Shown piece after piece: positions 1-11,479 of a stretch of DNA of 64,000 bases. The DNA is from Arion vulgaris (lineage: Eukaryota > Mollusca > Gastropoda > Stylommatophora > Arionidae). The notes under the pieces are model-generated. The model was not told where the DNA came from, ran no database searches, and saw only the letters and a program-made list of their open reading frames with translations. The position numbers and the translations under genes are program-made. Each line of letters begins with the position of its first letter. Within the stretch, counting starts at the first letter, position 1. The stretch is from positions 14,757,317 through 14,821,316 of the forward strand of contig CM036755.1 of assembly GCA_020796225.1 (NCBI GenBank). Reading direction: 5' to 3'.

Positions 1-540
1 TCACATGTTGCTTGCAGTGCATTTTTGTGTTGCTGAAGTTTGTGCTAGTTGTTGTAAATTATACTCCGATCATCTGCAAAGAGTAGTTCGTTTATTAAAT
101 TGTAGTTGTTATCGAGGTTGTTATCTGTCTTGGTTTCTTGCGTTATCCTGTCTATGTATATATTGAAAAGTATAGGCGAAAGCACACATCCCTGCCTTAC
201 TCCTGATGATAATTCAAATTCGTCTGTCAGGCCGTCGCTTGTTCATACTACACTTGAGCATTTTTGGTATAGCGCTCTAATATTATCTAATAGTTTGCCC
301 TGAATTCCATATTCACTTAGTATGGCCCACTTTGTATTAAGTCTGATACATACTGAAAATAATGTATTATTCCTGTTGGCATTGGTATCCATTCTTCACC
401 TTGTTCAATGTCTGCAAGTAAACACATCTGTTGAATACAGTCCTCGGCCTGACCCATCCAAGATTATTCTTTTTTTAACCTATTTCATTTTTGTCTCTTT
501 ATTTTCATGTGCAGAGGATGTTGTGTGTCAGTATTAACTC
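1..540 (-). mobile_element. LINE reverse transcriptase fragment
   Basis: Read on the minus strand this shows the RT palm: a GVRQGCVLSP block followed by FNIYIDRI and LLFADD, cut off by the window start. In-frame stops in the upstream part show decay. It is a different lineage from the LINE that begins at about 555. Confidence 0.75.
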
Positions 541-554
541 GAAGATATCCCTGT

Positions 555-3010
555 ACACTGCTCATCTGTGTTCTATCTTCACAGTAGGATAATCAAGAAG
601 GTATCCCATCGCCATGTACAACATGTCTTTAGTGCATCCAAGTATGATACTCATAGCCTTGCTCTGTATTCTTTCCAGACTTTCTATCTGACTATGACTG
701 AGAGACAGGATCGCCAGAGCATACTCAATCACAGAAACGAACAGACCCTGGTATGAGACAAAGATGGCGCTGCTCACAATTTGCTGCAGCCATTACCCTA
801 ATCGCAGTCATACCCTTCCTAGCCTTCATTATCACATGGCCTATGTGTTTCGTAAAAGCAAGACGTCAATCAATCCACAACTCCAGGTATCTCATAACCC
901 GAGATCTCTCCACCACCTCAGCACACAAAACCACTGTTGATGGTGGAGTATTGACGAAACGGTTGTTCAATCGTTTTGCTTGATAAAAGCCTTTTGGTGA
1001 AACGTTGCTGTGTATTGTCATTGTTTTTGTATTTTGTAAAACTACAGTACTTTGTTATTATGTGTTTCGCCTGACGATATACCAAAACAGCTGTATATAA
1101 CATGGTCCTTCCCCTATCTGTGATCTGCTCTTCTGTGATTCTCACAGTATATGCGTTGAACAAAAACCGGAGATATTGGTGACCCTTGTGGTAAACCAGG
1201 GTGTATTTCCAGTTGCCACATTTAAACACCATTTTCCGCTGGAAAAGGGCCTCAAAGATTCAATTGAGGAGGAATGGGCTGATAATGAGTTCCGTCAACT
1301 GTACCATTAAAAAATGCTAAGGCACTCTATTATATGCATCTTCAAGGTCAATTGCAGCAGCACATGTCTGAATGCCTGAATGAAAACCTTCATAGACATT
1401 GTGGACAAAAACTGCTGTGTTACACAATGTCTCTCTATTTGGATGGTACCCTCCAAGGGTGGGTGGAAGGAGACATAACCTCTCTAGTTGGCAGGATATT
1501 TTCCTGGCAATTATTTTCTCCAGCAACTTGCCTATTGTATTCTTCATGGTGATTACCCAATATCTCTAAATTTGTGTATGGCCTTTGCCAGGCTTAGGCA
1601 GAGGCACCAGGTAGCTATGCAACCATTTTTTTTTTATTATTGCAGTCTCAATGCTTTTGTTGTAGATGCCAGCCAGTTCTTCCCACTCCTCATCAGACAA
1701 CTTGCCAATGTCACCATACCATATGCCATCTGGACCAGGTGCACTGTTTTTTGCTCTCCATACTGCATCCTTGATTTCCTCCACTTTCACCAAACCATCT
1801 TCATCTATTTCCTGTTTCTGACATTTATCCGCAATGGATTCTCTGGCAGTGTTTTGCTCTACCATGTCTTTCTGGTCACTCTGCTCTAGATAGTGCACAA
1901 ACAGAGCCCAACCCTTGTTTTCACCTGTCCTCTGCCAGGTAAGATCCATCCTCCAGAAGTCAGGAACACACCAATTCTTCACTGTACCATTTATACTTCT
2001 GTGGAATAGCTAGAACAGATACAATGATTTGTCGTTGCTCACTCATTCACAGAACTCAGCTCACTTCTCACTTTTAACCATCCTTGCAAGTACTTTGAAA
2101 CATCCTGGTTTATTATTCATATCTAGTTTCAACTACAGGATGTTACTAGGATGGGTAGTTCCATTTTTCCTAGCAGTTTGCCACCTCCTGAGAGCACACC
2201 ACTAGTCTAACCATGCCTTCTCAACCTCATCATCCTACCAGGTTGGTTTTTCCCAGCATTTACTTCTGCTGATGTGCTTGCTCCGTTTGACATACCTTAT
2301 CCTACTGATGTCTTTACCTGTGGTTTCGTACTTAAAAGAGTGTGTTATTGGCCTGTACTTTTTATATCTATCTTTGGTCACCAGTATGCTGCAAGGACGA
2401 TGGTCACTGCCATGGTACCCTAAGATCCCCCATCTGAATACAGCAGTGAGTGAAGGGGATACAAGTGCCAAATTAATCATACTATCCTCATCTCCTGGTC
2501 AACTCGCAATTCTAGTGATTCCGCCCTATTGATGCACAATAATTCTGTGGTTTCAAGTGCAAGTTTGATCACTTCACCCTGTGTATTCAAGGAAACATTG
2601 CCCCATGAACTACCTTTTGCATTGAAACCACCACAGAAAATGACATTACTCTCGTGACTTATAATTTAACTCAAACACTGCCATTTCTGTGAGCCCACCT
2701 TCGCATTACAGACATACACATTGACCAGCACGAATGGTTTCTAAGACTAGACTTTAATGGCCTGAAGTTGCAATTCATCATTATCTCATCGAGACATGTC
2801 TACTTCCGACACATCATTACTATTACAGACTAGAATTGCTAGACCCATATGTCTTCTCTTGTAGAAACATTGGAAACCAGTCATGTGTAGTAAACCATCG
2901 CCCAGTCACGTTTCCTGAAGAGCTATGTCTACTCTGTACACAAGGGTTTCGAGAAATAGCCCACGTTGATTAGAACTTGCGCAATTCCATTAGATAATGC
3001 AAATATTTTT
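555..3010 (-). mobile_element. LINE family A (EN, RT, thumb), decayed
   Basis: Minus strand, in order: endonuclease with an SDHRP motif near 2400, a linker with APGPDGI near 1750, RT motif A (AAIDLEDAYNRVP) near 1330, motif B (PQGSPISPVLFN-like, degraded) near 1170, a YADD block decayed to YTAV near 1090, and the thumb with ERIQSKAMSIILGCTKD near 600. Several frame changes and stops make it inactive. Relatives of this family recur at 19500, 25560, 26560, 37640, 49857 and 61500. Confidence 0.8.
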
Positions 3011-4075
3011 TAATCCCAAGTGAACATATATAAGCCGTGTTTGTCATGCTCCTGCTCGCTGACCCTGCCTTGGTCTTCGTCCTCTTTTGTTTCTATGTTT
3101 ATTCTTAACGCAATGCAAGTCTACGTCCGCCATTTTGAAATGAGCAAAACCAAAACAAACCGTCACCACATGCCGATGACAAACACTGAAGAAAACTCCA
3201 GCACAGATGCATGAAACCGCATAGCACCAGGGAAGATCATCAATGAATTGATTTTCTATTCACCTGACATCACTCTCCGCATAAGAGGGATGAAATTAGC
3301 CATCCCCCTTACACTAAATATTAGTGTTGCACAAAAACAGTACTTTGACGTTCGCCAATTTGAACCGGAACTTGTATCAGAAGTACCCATATCTGTTTTG
3401 TCAATCTTGTATCTATGGTAAAAATGGTATGTCATTTTGCTGAGAGCTAGGCTACTATGTTATTGACTGACAGAGCACAGACAGAGAGAGATAGACAAGA
3501 TCCTTAAGCAAAAACTTGGTTGACTTACAGCATTTTGCGACAGATCAGGAGTTAATCTAGCCAAGGGGGTCAAAGGCGCAGTTCTAGGGACAATGTCAAG
3601 CCACGTTTAGTGAGCTGGCACTATTCAAGATTCTACCCCACCTCCACATGGTGACCCTGGAAATAGACAGTGGATCCAGTCTGGCTAAGCAGGTAGGGAT
3701 CAAGGGGGAGCTACAGGTAGTGGTATTAGTGCAAACACAGAAAAATAATGCAGGTCCAAAAACCCTGAACAAAATGCACACATCTCCTGGCCGATATCCA
3801 ATGAAAAGTTGCCCAAATAGTTGCTGAAATGTAAGAAATAGTATCGTACAAGTTGTCTGTGAACGAATGCCAACTCCCTTGGAGGAAATGGCAGCACCAA
3901 AATTGCTAGTTGTGGGGGCAAGAATCAATGAGAACGATGTGTAATCAACAGTCTCAGCATTTGTCTCTGTAAACACTGTAGCGTAACGGGACGACACATG
4001 GGAAGATGGCCTCAGACTCCGTACCAAAGGCCTAGCACAGATACATTTACTGTGTAAGGTTGGCCAAGCACAAAT
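3011..4075. other. No gene seen
   Basis: Open frames here (for example on the minus strand at 3596-4027) show no recognisable motif and no splice structure. The left edge may hold more decayed endonuclease sequence of the neighbouring LINE. Confidence 0.5.
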
Positions 4076-4830
4076 CCTAAAGTTGCGTTTTAGTGCCTAA
4101 CGAAACTGCCCTCCCTGGGACAACCGGGCAAGGTACTGTTACGTTAACAACTAACGTCCCCAGAAAAACTGAGGGGGTGATGTTGGCGAGTGCAAAATTT
4201 CAGTTGTGTTGCTAGCGCCGATTGAAATGACCCTCTAGAATATCGGTGCGCAGCCCCAGTCCAGTGTTTCCTGGGGGCAGGAAAAATGCAGAGTAGACAT
4301 TGCAAATTGCCAAGTGCCGATACACGCCCCGAAATGGCTGAGAATACTCCTACTCAGGAACAAACTCACTGTGGATAGAAAAGTAAGGCCAATAATGCAA
4401 AGACTTGACTGGTACAAACCCAAGCATTGACTAAGGGCGATACTTTTCGGACGCCGATCATCCTTCTCTAGCAAGATAACGTCCAAGTGGCAAACCCGTC
4501 CGTCCCACAGTTCTAGGGAAAGCTAAATAAAATGCTGGCTCTTTGGCGTAGATCATAAAGCCCAAATATACGGTGAAAGATGATCGTAAAAGAGCAATGC
4601 AACCAACAAGTGACCGACCCACTGACTAGTCCTAGAAGGGTGTTAATTTGGAGCGACCACACCCAGTCAGAAAAATTTGCAAAGTAGTAAATGCTCTTTG
4701 GCGTAGATCGAAACCAAAATATACAGCGTTAAAAAGATCATTAAAGAGTGCTCATCATACGACAAAAAGATACACCTTGCTTAGTCACTAAAGGTTGCAG
4801 CTGTAGGACAAGCTACCCTAGTAAATAAAA
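4076..4830 (+). repeat. Repeat B, copy 1 (non-coding dispersed repeat)
   Basis: Closely resembles 47232-48323, beginning with a shared CTGCCCTCCCTGGGACAACC block and ending in repeated CTCTTTGGCG...GATCATTAAAGAG segments. No reading frame is conserved. This copy lacks the last 300 bases and the GAA tail seen in copy 2. Confidence 0.8.
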
Positions 4831-4849
4831 TGCTGACACTAAGTCGGAT

Positions 4850-5125
4850 TTTCACGAATTTTCAAATCAAATATTGTATCAATCCTAACATATGCCAGCA
4901 AGAGCTGGAAAATTTATAAAGATATAGAAAGCAAGTTGAATGCATTTGAAAATAGATGTCTGCGAAAAATAATGAATATAAAATGGACAGATTCAAGAGC
5001 AGTGATGAAATCAGAGAAATGTCTGGTCAACCACTAGTGACAACTATTATAGGAAAGAGAAGATGAAGATATGTTAGGCACACCTTGAGGAGAACTGATC
5101 AACAAATATCAAAGCAGGCAGTGAA
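4850..5125 (+). mobile_element. LINE family B, 3' fragment
   Basis: Matches the thumb and C-terminal part of the LINE at 5126-7160 (around 6305-6560), with NIKW, SDEIR and MSGQPLVTT-coding segments. It is joined head-to-tail to the 5' part of the next copy at about 5125, so two copies lie in tandem. Confidence 0.75.
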
Positions 5126-7160
5126 GAAAAGATGGGCAGAACATTTTGAAGAAATATTAAATAGACCTGATCCACCAGTACTACTCAAGTTTGACGAAGA
5201 GGCAAGAAACAGCTCCTACCAATTAACGAAGAAATGATAAGTGTAGCTGAGGTCAAGGAGGCAATCAATTCCTTGATAAACAATAAGGCAGCGGGTGATG
5301 ACAACATTACTGCAGAAATGCTCAAAGCGGCTGATGATACAACTATTAACCAGGTGCAAGAACTATTTAATAAAGTATGGGAAGAAGAAACTGTCCCAGA
5401 TCAATGGAAGAAAGGAATAATTGTTAAGATTTCCCAAAAAGGTGATCTCAAAGATTGTAACAACTGGAGAGGGATCACCCTATTATCAGTAATGACCAAG
5501 ACTTTCTGCAAAATCATTCTTAATAGAATCAAAGGAGCAGTGGACACAACCCTGAGAGAAGAACAAGCTGGTTTTAGACCTGGGAGAAGCTGCTTAGACC
5601 AAATAATTACCCTACGACTAATTTTGGAGGAACATATTGAGAAGCAACAACCACTCATACTCAATTTCATCGATTTTAAAAAAGCCTTTGATAGTCTACA
5701 CAGAATCTCTCTGTGGAATATTCTGAGATGCTATGGAATACCAGACAAAATAATAAACATTATAAAGAGCCTCTATGATGGTTCACAGTGTGCAGTTCGC
5801 ACTGATGGTGGACACAGCGACTGGTTTATGGTTGAAACCGGAGTAAAGCAAGGCTGTATTCTATCTCCGCTATTGTTTGGAGTGGCCATTGACTGGGTGA
5901 TGCGAAAATGTTGCAGGGCGAAACTGGCATTGATTGGGTAGAAAATAGTCAACTAGAAGATTTGGATTTTGCAGATGATATTGCCTTGTTAAGTAGAAAC
6001 AACCAAGATATGCAAAGAAAAACAGACAACTTGTCATCTATAGCATCAAAAGTTGGACTGCAGATAAGCTATGAAAAACAAATATAATGAAGACACCTAT
6101 GGCAAGTAATGCAGATATCACACTGGAATCTAAAATGATAAAAATAACAGAGCAGTTCACCTATTTGGGTAGCAATTTTGATTGCACAGGAAATGTTAAA
6201 AAGAAATTATGATACGAATTGGCAAAGCAACATCAGCTTTTAAAAGTCTAAATAAAATATGGAACTGCAAGTTATATAGTATTAAAACTAAATTATGAAT
6301 TTTCAATTCAAATGTTGTATCAATCCTAACATATGCCAGCGAGAGTTGGAAAATGACTAAAGATATAGAAAGCAAGTTGAATGCATTTGAAAATAGATGT
6401 CTGAAAAATAATGAATATAAAATGGAACTCATTCAGAAGTGATGAAATCAGAGACATGTCTGGTCAACCACTAGTGACAACTGTTATAAGAAAGAGAAGA
6501 TGGAGATATGTTGGGCACACCTTGAGAAGAAATGATCAAAGAATATCAAAGCAGGCATTGAAGTGGGATGCAAAGGGTTCAAGAAAGAGAGGTCGACCTA
6601 AGGAGACCCTGAAGCGAACTTTGCTGAGAGAGGCAGGAAATATCGGTCTCAGTTCCATGGAGGAGATTGAGCGAGTTGCCCAGGATAGAGCGGTATGGAG
6701 AAATTACTTGCAGGCCCTATGTACGTATAACGTCGAGAGGAATTTATTATTATTATTATTGAAGTGGGACGCAAAGGGTTCAAAAAAGAGAGGACAACCT
6801 AGGGAGACGCTGAAACGAACTTTGCTGAGAGAGGCAAGAAATATCAGTCTCAGTTCCATGGAGGAGATTGAGCGAGTTGCCCAGTATAGAGCAGCATGGA
6901 GAAATGGCTTGCAGGCCCTATGTAACGTATACGATCGAGAGGAATTATTATTATTGAAGTGGGACGCAAAGGGTTCAAAAAAGAGAGGACAACCTAGGGA
7001 GACGCTGAAACGAACTTTGCTGAGAGAGGCAAGAAATATTAGTCTCAGTTCCATGGAGGAGATTGAGCGAGTTGCCCAGGATAGAGCAGCATGGAGAAAT
7101 GGCTTGCAGGCCCTATGTAACGTATACGCATGCGGAGGAATTATTATTATTATTAAGTTG
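5126..7160 (+). mobile_element. LINE family B (RTE-like) with triplicated 3' end
   Basis: Starts with the AEHFEEILNRPDPP pre-RT motif. A 235-residue open frame (5234-5941) holds RT blocks: AGDDNITAEML, NWRGITLLSV, QAGFRPGRSCLDQI, FIDFKKAFDSLHR and GVKQGCILSPLLF. After a frameshift at about 5935 come LDFADDIALLS (5960) and the thumb, then KRKRGRPK-like and EEIERVAQDRAVWRN blocks. The last 190 bases occur three times in tandem (ends near 6760, 6953 and 7152), each ending in a (TTA)n run. Not functional as it stands. Confidence 0.9.
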
Positions 7161-7291
7161 GATGTTCTGGCCTAGTCACCATAGGCGCATAACTTGGCAC
7201 AACGTAAAAACCACTCTTGGCAAAGGCTGTTTATATATCACAACAAGAATGATCAAAATGGCAGAAAAGAGCGATCGAAGAAGAAGAAGAA
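7161..7291 (+). mobile_element. SINE S3, 3' part
   Basis: Shares AACAAGAATGATCAAAATGG and a GAAGAAGAAGAAG tail with 22860-22935 and, inverted, 56548-56620. Only the 3' portion is present. Confidence 0.7.
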
Positions 7292-7609
7292 ACTAGCCAA
7301 GGCATCAGAAACATAGTTATCTTTAAACATCCAAGTTGTCAATGCACCTATGCTCGTTGTCAGCATTTGTGGACAGGAAATTGAGAGAACATTAGATCTA
7401 AAATACCATGACAATAAGTTTGATAGAAGTTTGATAGTCTATCATTCCAAAATCATGTTGATTGAGGCAAGAATTGAGACGATATCAAGACAAGAATTGG
7501 CTTGTCAGCCAAAACAGTGATACAGTCACTGTTACTGAATAAAGTCCGTTGTTTCATCTACGCTCGTATATCAGGGACAGGTATAGATGGAACATCTCTG
7601 TGACCGACT

Positions 7610-7888
7610 ACTGGTTGGGTCTAAAAGGTTTAAAGGGTGTTTTAAAGCCAAAGGATTGACTTCATTGCACCGGGTTTTACCCATATGGCTTGGTCCTCTC
7701 CACAGAAATGGTACGCCACCTGCCGAGAGTATTGCACAAAGCACAAACTCCATAGCTCCAGCAACAATCCTAGGGGTCACTGGAAAAAACTGCACTCATG
7801 AACAGAATGGCACGGTCCGTATTCGAACCCACGACTTTTGACCCTCAGGGCAAAGAGCTTAACCACTCAGCCACAGAGGCATCCTGGG
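7610..7888 (-). mobile_element. SINE-T (tRNA-headed)
   Basis: Minus-strand copy of the element at 41087. The head carries TGTGGCTGAGTGGTTAAG (A box); the body includes the CCTAGGATTGTTGCTGGAGC block and the end has CAATCCTTTGGCTTTAAA. Confidence 0.85.
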
Positions 7889-7949
7889 TCTTCTTAGTTA
7901 GATGGACCAAAGTAGAGAAAATGGATAAGGACAAAATTAGACTATGAGA

Positions 7950-8262
7950 TTAAACCTTGGATGGATAAGAGACACTCATGCCATACTGTGCTTGACCTGC
8001 TTAACTTACCACACATGTTGGTACTCTCTCAATTATGTGACATGGATAAGTCTCAGACGCTGAAACGAGTTCGAGAATTATCGTTAAGTTTGAACATGCC
8101 AGACAGTGTTGTCTTCCTGGTAGAGAGAGAAGATGTAGTAATCAACTTCTCATGGGTACGTGAGCAAATGGACTTTGGGATGGTTGCTGCAGCTGAGGAC
8201 AGAGCACGAATGGGAATGCCCAATGTGGCATGATGCCGATCGCATACCATAATATAACATGT
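7950..8262 (+). mobile_element. LINE family C' C-terminal remnant
   Basis: Encodes RVRELSLSLNMPDSVVFLVE then INFSWVREQ and ARMGMPNVA-stop. The same block occurs on the minus strand at 60230-60480 directly after an RNase H domain, so this is the post-RNase H tail of a LINE rather than a host gene. Confidence 0.6.
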
Positions 8263-8680
8263 CAAGAAGACACAAGATTGCTATGATAAAGGCATGCTTA
8301 TGTGTGTGCTATTAGATCGTCCCCATTAATACAGCTGTCTGACAGAGAGTATAGGTAGACATACCCAAAGAGGGGAAGGTCATAAACAGTAGTAGCTGAG
8401 AATAATATTTTTCAAGTCTGTCTACTAGACAACATTAGTCAAGGTGATAAATGGATGGATACTTATTAACTCTTAGTGGATCAGGGCAAAAGCTATGTTT
8501 TTACACGCCATTTATTTTTAGAATAATAAATGATCTTTAGCGTGGCTCCTGGTAAAAAGGCATTCAACCCAAAGTCAGGCAGTGTGGCAGTTTGCCCACA
8601 AGGAGTTAATAAAGTGAATAGAATGATGGAATTGGTATTAGTAGTCACATTTTAAGATGTTTTCTTTCTTATTTTTAATT
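8263..8680. other. No gene seen; sequence before gene X exon
   Basis: AT-rich with no repeat match found within the window and no convincing coding segment. It ends in the T-rich tract serving the acceptor at 8687. Confidence 0.5.
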
Positions 8681-8686
8681 TGACAG

Positions 8687-8755
8687 GTAGAGGAGAGATT
8701 AAATGAGATTCAGAGTTGGCTTGTGCTGAGTGAGCAAGCTATATGTCAATGGAAA
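8687..8755 (+). CDS. Exon of unknown gene X (first exon visible)
   Basis: T-rich tract and GACAG acceptor, then a 69-base exon, then AAA|GTAAGT donor. Only phase 0 is open; it reads VEERLNEIQSWLVLSEQAIC then QWK. Both splice sites are strong and the piece looks helical. The gene must begin further upstream, but I found no convincing earlier exon in the window. Function unknown. Confidence 0.6.
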
Positions 8756-9159
8756 GTAAGTTATAATAAAATAAGAATAAGTCTCGTCTTATTGAAAATG
8801 TGATCTTGGTTTAAGATGTGAAATAACAAACTCTTTGGGGTTTTGCACTTACAAGCACTTTATATACAAAAAAGTAACAATAACTAAGTAACATATAAAG
8901 GGATGAGACATTTTATGGACAATAAAAATAAATGTATAAATAAATGAGGTGGTAGGGAAAGAAATAATATAAAAAGAAAAGTAGGAAGGGAAGAGAATCA
9001 CATCTACTTGAAGCTTTAGTTGCATGTGACCTTTATCATTTTAAAATCAGGAGTGTAATCTGTATAAGTTTTTGTTACATATATATTTGCTTAGTATAGA
9101 GCATACTGCCATATACCTGTATCTTATCCACTCCTTGGATACAATCCAATAAATAAAAG

Positions 9160-9274
9160 AATTATGAGTGTAAGACTCAAGGGAAAATCAAGAAACATCA
9201 CACTTGTACAAATGCATGCACCAACAAGTGAAAGAGGAAGAAATAGATGAATTTTATAACATTCTTCAGGATCT
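9160..9274 (+). mobile_element. LINE endonuclease, left half (interrupted)
   Basis: Encodes MHAPTSEREEEIDEFYNILQ, an AP-endonuclease segment. The reading continues at 10397 after the 1.1-kb insertion; ATTCTTCARGAT is present at both junctions (near 9262 and 10395), the expected target duplication. Confidence 0.75.
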
Positions 9275-9978
9275 ATCTATCTATTGTCTACTCCCAGGTA
9301 AAAGATGTAGTTGGCTGTCCAATCTTGTCGTTAATCGTAGCTTTAATTTGCGTTCCAGGGCCAGATGAGTCACCCTTGTTGTGTTATATCCGTGTTTATG
9401 TAGTGTGGGTCTTGATATTGTCTATCCATCTTTTCTTGGTCAGTTGTCTCAGAGTGAATAGAGCGTCTGTGCATCCCACTCCTCTTCTAAATCCAAACTG
9501 TGAGGGGTTTATTTGTAGGTCAGCGATGTGTCTTATGCGCTGTTCTAATATTTTTGCGTATATTTTATCAGTGTGGCTTAACTCTTTCCACGCTTTAATC
9601 CGCACACTGCGCCACAGCAGGAAGTCCGTTGCACGCTATTAGCCACACAGTGCGCCATAGAGTTGCTTCCCTTGTAAGAAGTCATTCTAGTTTTACTTCT
9701 ATTGTTTTACTTCTACTACTTTTCAACCTTGTTATTCTATTAGGTTGTCCAGTTTTCTTCAATTTAGTATATAATAATATATATATATATGTTTATTTAT
9801 TGACGAGTAGTTGGAATCGATTTTTTGTTTTTTTACCCTCCTTGAATTAACTGCTTAAAAGTTGAGAAAATAACTCTGCGTGGAAAGAGTTAATAGTGAA
9901 ATGCCTCTGTATGTTTCACATTCTCTTTTATTGCCTTTATTTTCCATAATGGGACTATTACTGATTTTTTTTTTATGG
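9275..9978 (-). mobile_element. LINE RT fragment, 3' part of a U2-LINE insertion
   Basis: Minus-strand RT: KGNKRECETYRGISLL before, and DKIYAKILEQRIRHIADLQ then FGFRRG after, the MITE at 9582-9889. The element ends in GATAGATAG at the left junction. On the minus strand it directly follows an A10 run and U2 snRNA sequence. Confidence 0.8.
9582..9889. mobile_element. piggyBac-type MITE (TTAA target site)
   Basis: Terminal inverted repeats CTCTTTCCACGC...GCGTGGAAAGAG, flanked on both sides by TTAA (9578-9581 and 9890-9893). Removing the element and one TTAA rejoins the surrounding minus-strand RT frame exactly (GISLL then SHTDKIYAK). It has no coding capacity; a transposase must be supplied in trans. 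Confidence 0.85.
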
Positions 9979-10262
9979 GGCCCGTCCCAGATGTGCCATA
10001 CCAGGTGGACCCTTACACGGAACGTGAAAACGTTTATAAAACTATCAAGCCCCATCAATCCTTCGATCGATGGCACTCCCAGTTTTGTACAAGGGTAGCC
10101 ATGTGGCTTAATGAAGGCTTCCGACCTTCGGCTTCGATCAAAAGGGCACTAGTTCCGTAACACAAGCTGATATCTTTGTAAACCCATATAATGAGCCACG
10201 TGACAGATATCAAGCGATACAGATACTACACTTTGATCTTAGCCAAAAAGCCGAGGAGCGAT
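9979..10262 (-). pseudogene. U2 snRNA-derived retrosequence
   Basis: On the minus strand it opens with ATCGCTCCTCGG, TTGGCTAAGATCA and GTGTAGTATCTG, the 5' end of U2 including the branch-point pairing GTAGTA. It closes with CCACCTGGTATGGCACATCTG and GGGACGGGCCCC, like U2 stem-loop IV and 3' end, then A10. The middle is longer than normal (284 bases against about 190) and the usual T-rich Sm site is altered (GTGTTACGG). No promoter elements were recognised. A processed, rearranged U2 copy rather than a working gene. Confidence 0.7.
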
Positions 10263-10396
10263 CGAGGTTTCTCCTGTGCACAAACGATCAAAAGATTTAA
10301 TCGTTTGTGCAGAGAACTGATTTTTGCCAGTCATCAGGAACTTTTCTTTCTGTCCATGCACCTGTGAATATTCTGTTTAACCATTTTACCCCTATT

Positions 10397-10937
10397 CTTC
10401 AAGATACAGTAGAAAAAGTCAGGAAAAGTTTATAGTTAGTAATAATGGGAAACTTTAATGCTGAAGTTGGCAAAGAAAGAGCAAGAGAGGAAAATCAGAT
10501 AGTAGGAAAACAGTATAGGAAGTAGAAATGTGGCAGGGGACAAACTAATAACGTTTTGTGCAGAAAATGATCTGCAGATAGCAAATCCAATGTTCCAACA
10601 ACATCCAAGAAGATTATTTACCTGGACTTCACCAACTGGAAGACCAAAAATCACATAGATTTTATAATATTAAAATGATGGTGAACAAACATAACAACAG
10701 TCAAAACTCTACCTATTGCAGACTGTGGAAGTGATCACAAACTATTAATTGTAGAACACCAAACGAAAAGGAGATAGCATGAAACTTTTTAAGAAATAAA
10801 TCAATGGCTATAACTTTCAAACGAATACTAAATGCAATAAAAAACAAGATGGGAAGAACCCTAACAGAACAAGAAGAAATTCTTAGCAGATAAAAATAAT
10901 ATTTCAGCGAAATGTATATGAACAGAGATGAAAAAGA
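10397..10937 (+). mobile_element. LINE endonuclease, right half
   Basis: Encodes VIMGNFNAEVGKERA near 10440, ITFCAENDLQIANPMFQQHP near 10550 and LFTWTSPTGRPK near 10620, then the CGSDHK catalytic region. It continues the 9160-9274 fragment and is interrupted again by the hAT MITE at 10946. Confidence 0.8.
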
Positions 10938-10945
10938 CAATATAG

Positions 10946-11424
10946 CAGCGTTTCCCAAAGTGGGCGGACCGCTCCTTTCCCTCCCCAGTTGGCTCTGAAG
11001 CGTTCTAGGAGGGAAGGGGAGGGGGAATGGTGGTTCAGAATAATTGGGAGGGGGGGAGAGTAGTTCAGGCGATTAGGGGTCGTTGGCTCCTTAAAGAAGA
11101 AATTAGTAATAAATATTTGTAAATAAATTATTTTTGTGATTTTGCTATTGAATAATCATTTAAAATTTGAATTCTACATTTAAGTTCATCTTATGCCCGT
11201 CTTACACGATCCATTTTGTCATCAATTTTCTATATCATGCATATTATCATTTGAAAATTGACCATGTATTACAGAAATATGTATCAATTTTCTATGCCAA
11301 AGAGAAAATAGAGCATGTATATATGTGGTGGGGGTCATTGGCAAACTGTTATAATGTGGAGGGGCATTACAAATTTTATGTTGCGCAAAGTGGGCGGTGT
11401 GCTGAAAAAGTTTTGGAATCTATG
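10946..11424. mobile_element. hAT-type MITE, copy 1
   Basis: Begins CAGCGTTTCCCAAAGTGGGC and ends TTTTGGAATCTATG, with 8-bp flanks CAATATAG and CAATAGAG (one mismatch). 8-bp duplications are the mark of hAT transposases. Two relatives lie at 14084 and 14923. Confidence 0.85.
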
Positions 11425-11479
11425 CAATAGAGCAAGCACTGAAATAGTCACAGAGAAAGAGCTGGAACCATTGTTAAAA

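Noticed and set aside
3596..4027. 143-residue minus ORF
   Set aside because: No motif, no splice sites, composition like random AT-poor sequence.
5234..5941. Host gene of 235 residues
   Set aside because: It is an RT domain of a LINE, continued by frameshifted FADD and thumb sequence.
10071..10262. Functional U2 snRNA gene
   Set aside because: The Sm site is altered, the middle is rearranged, and it is followed by an A-run and enclosed in a retroelement insertion.
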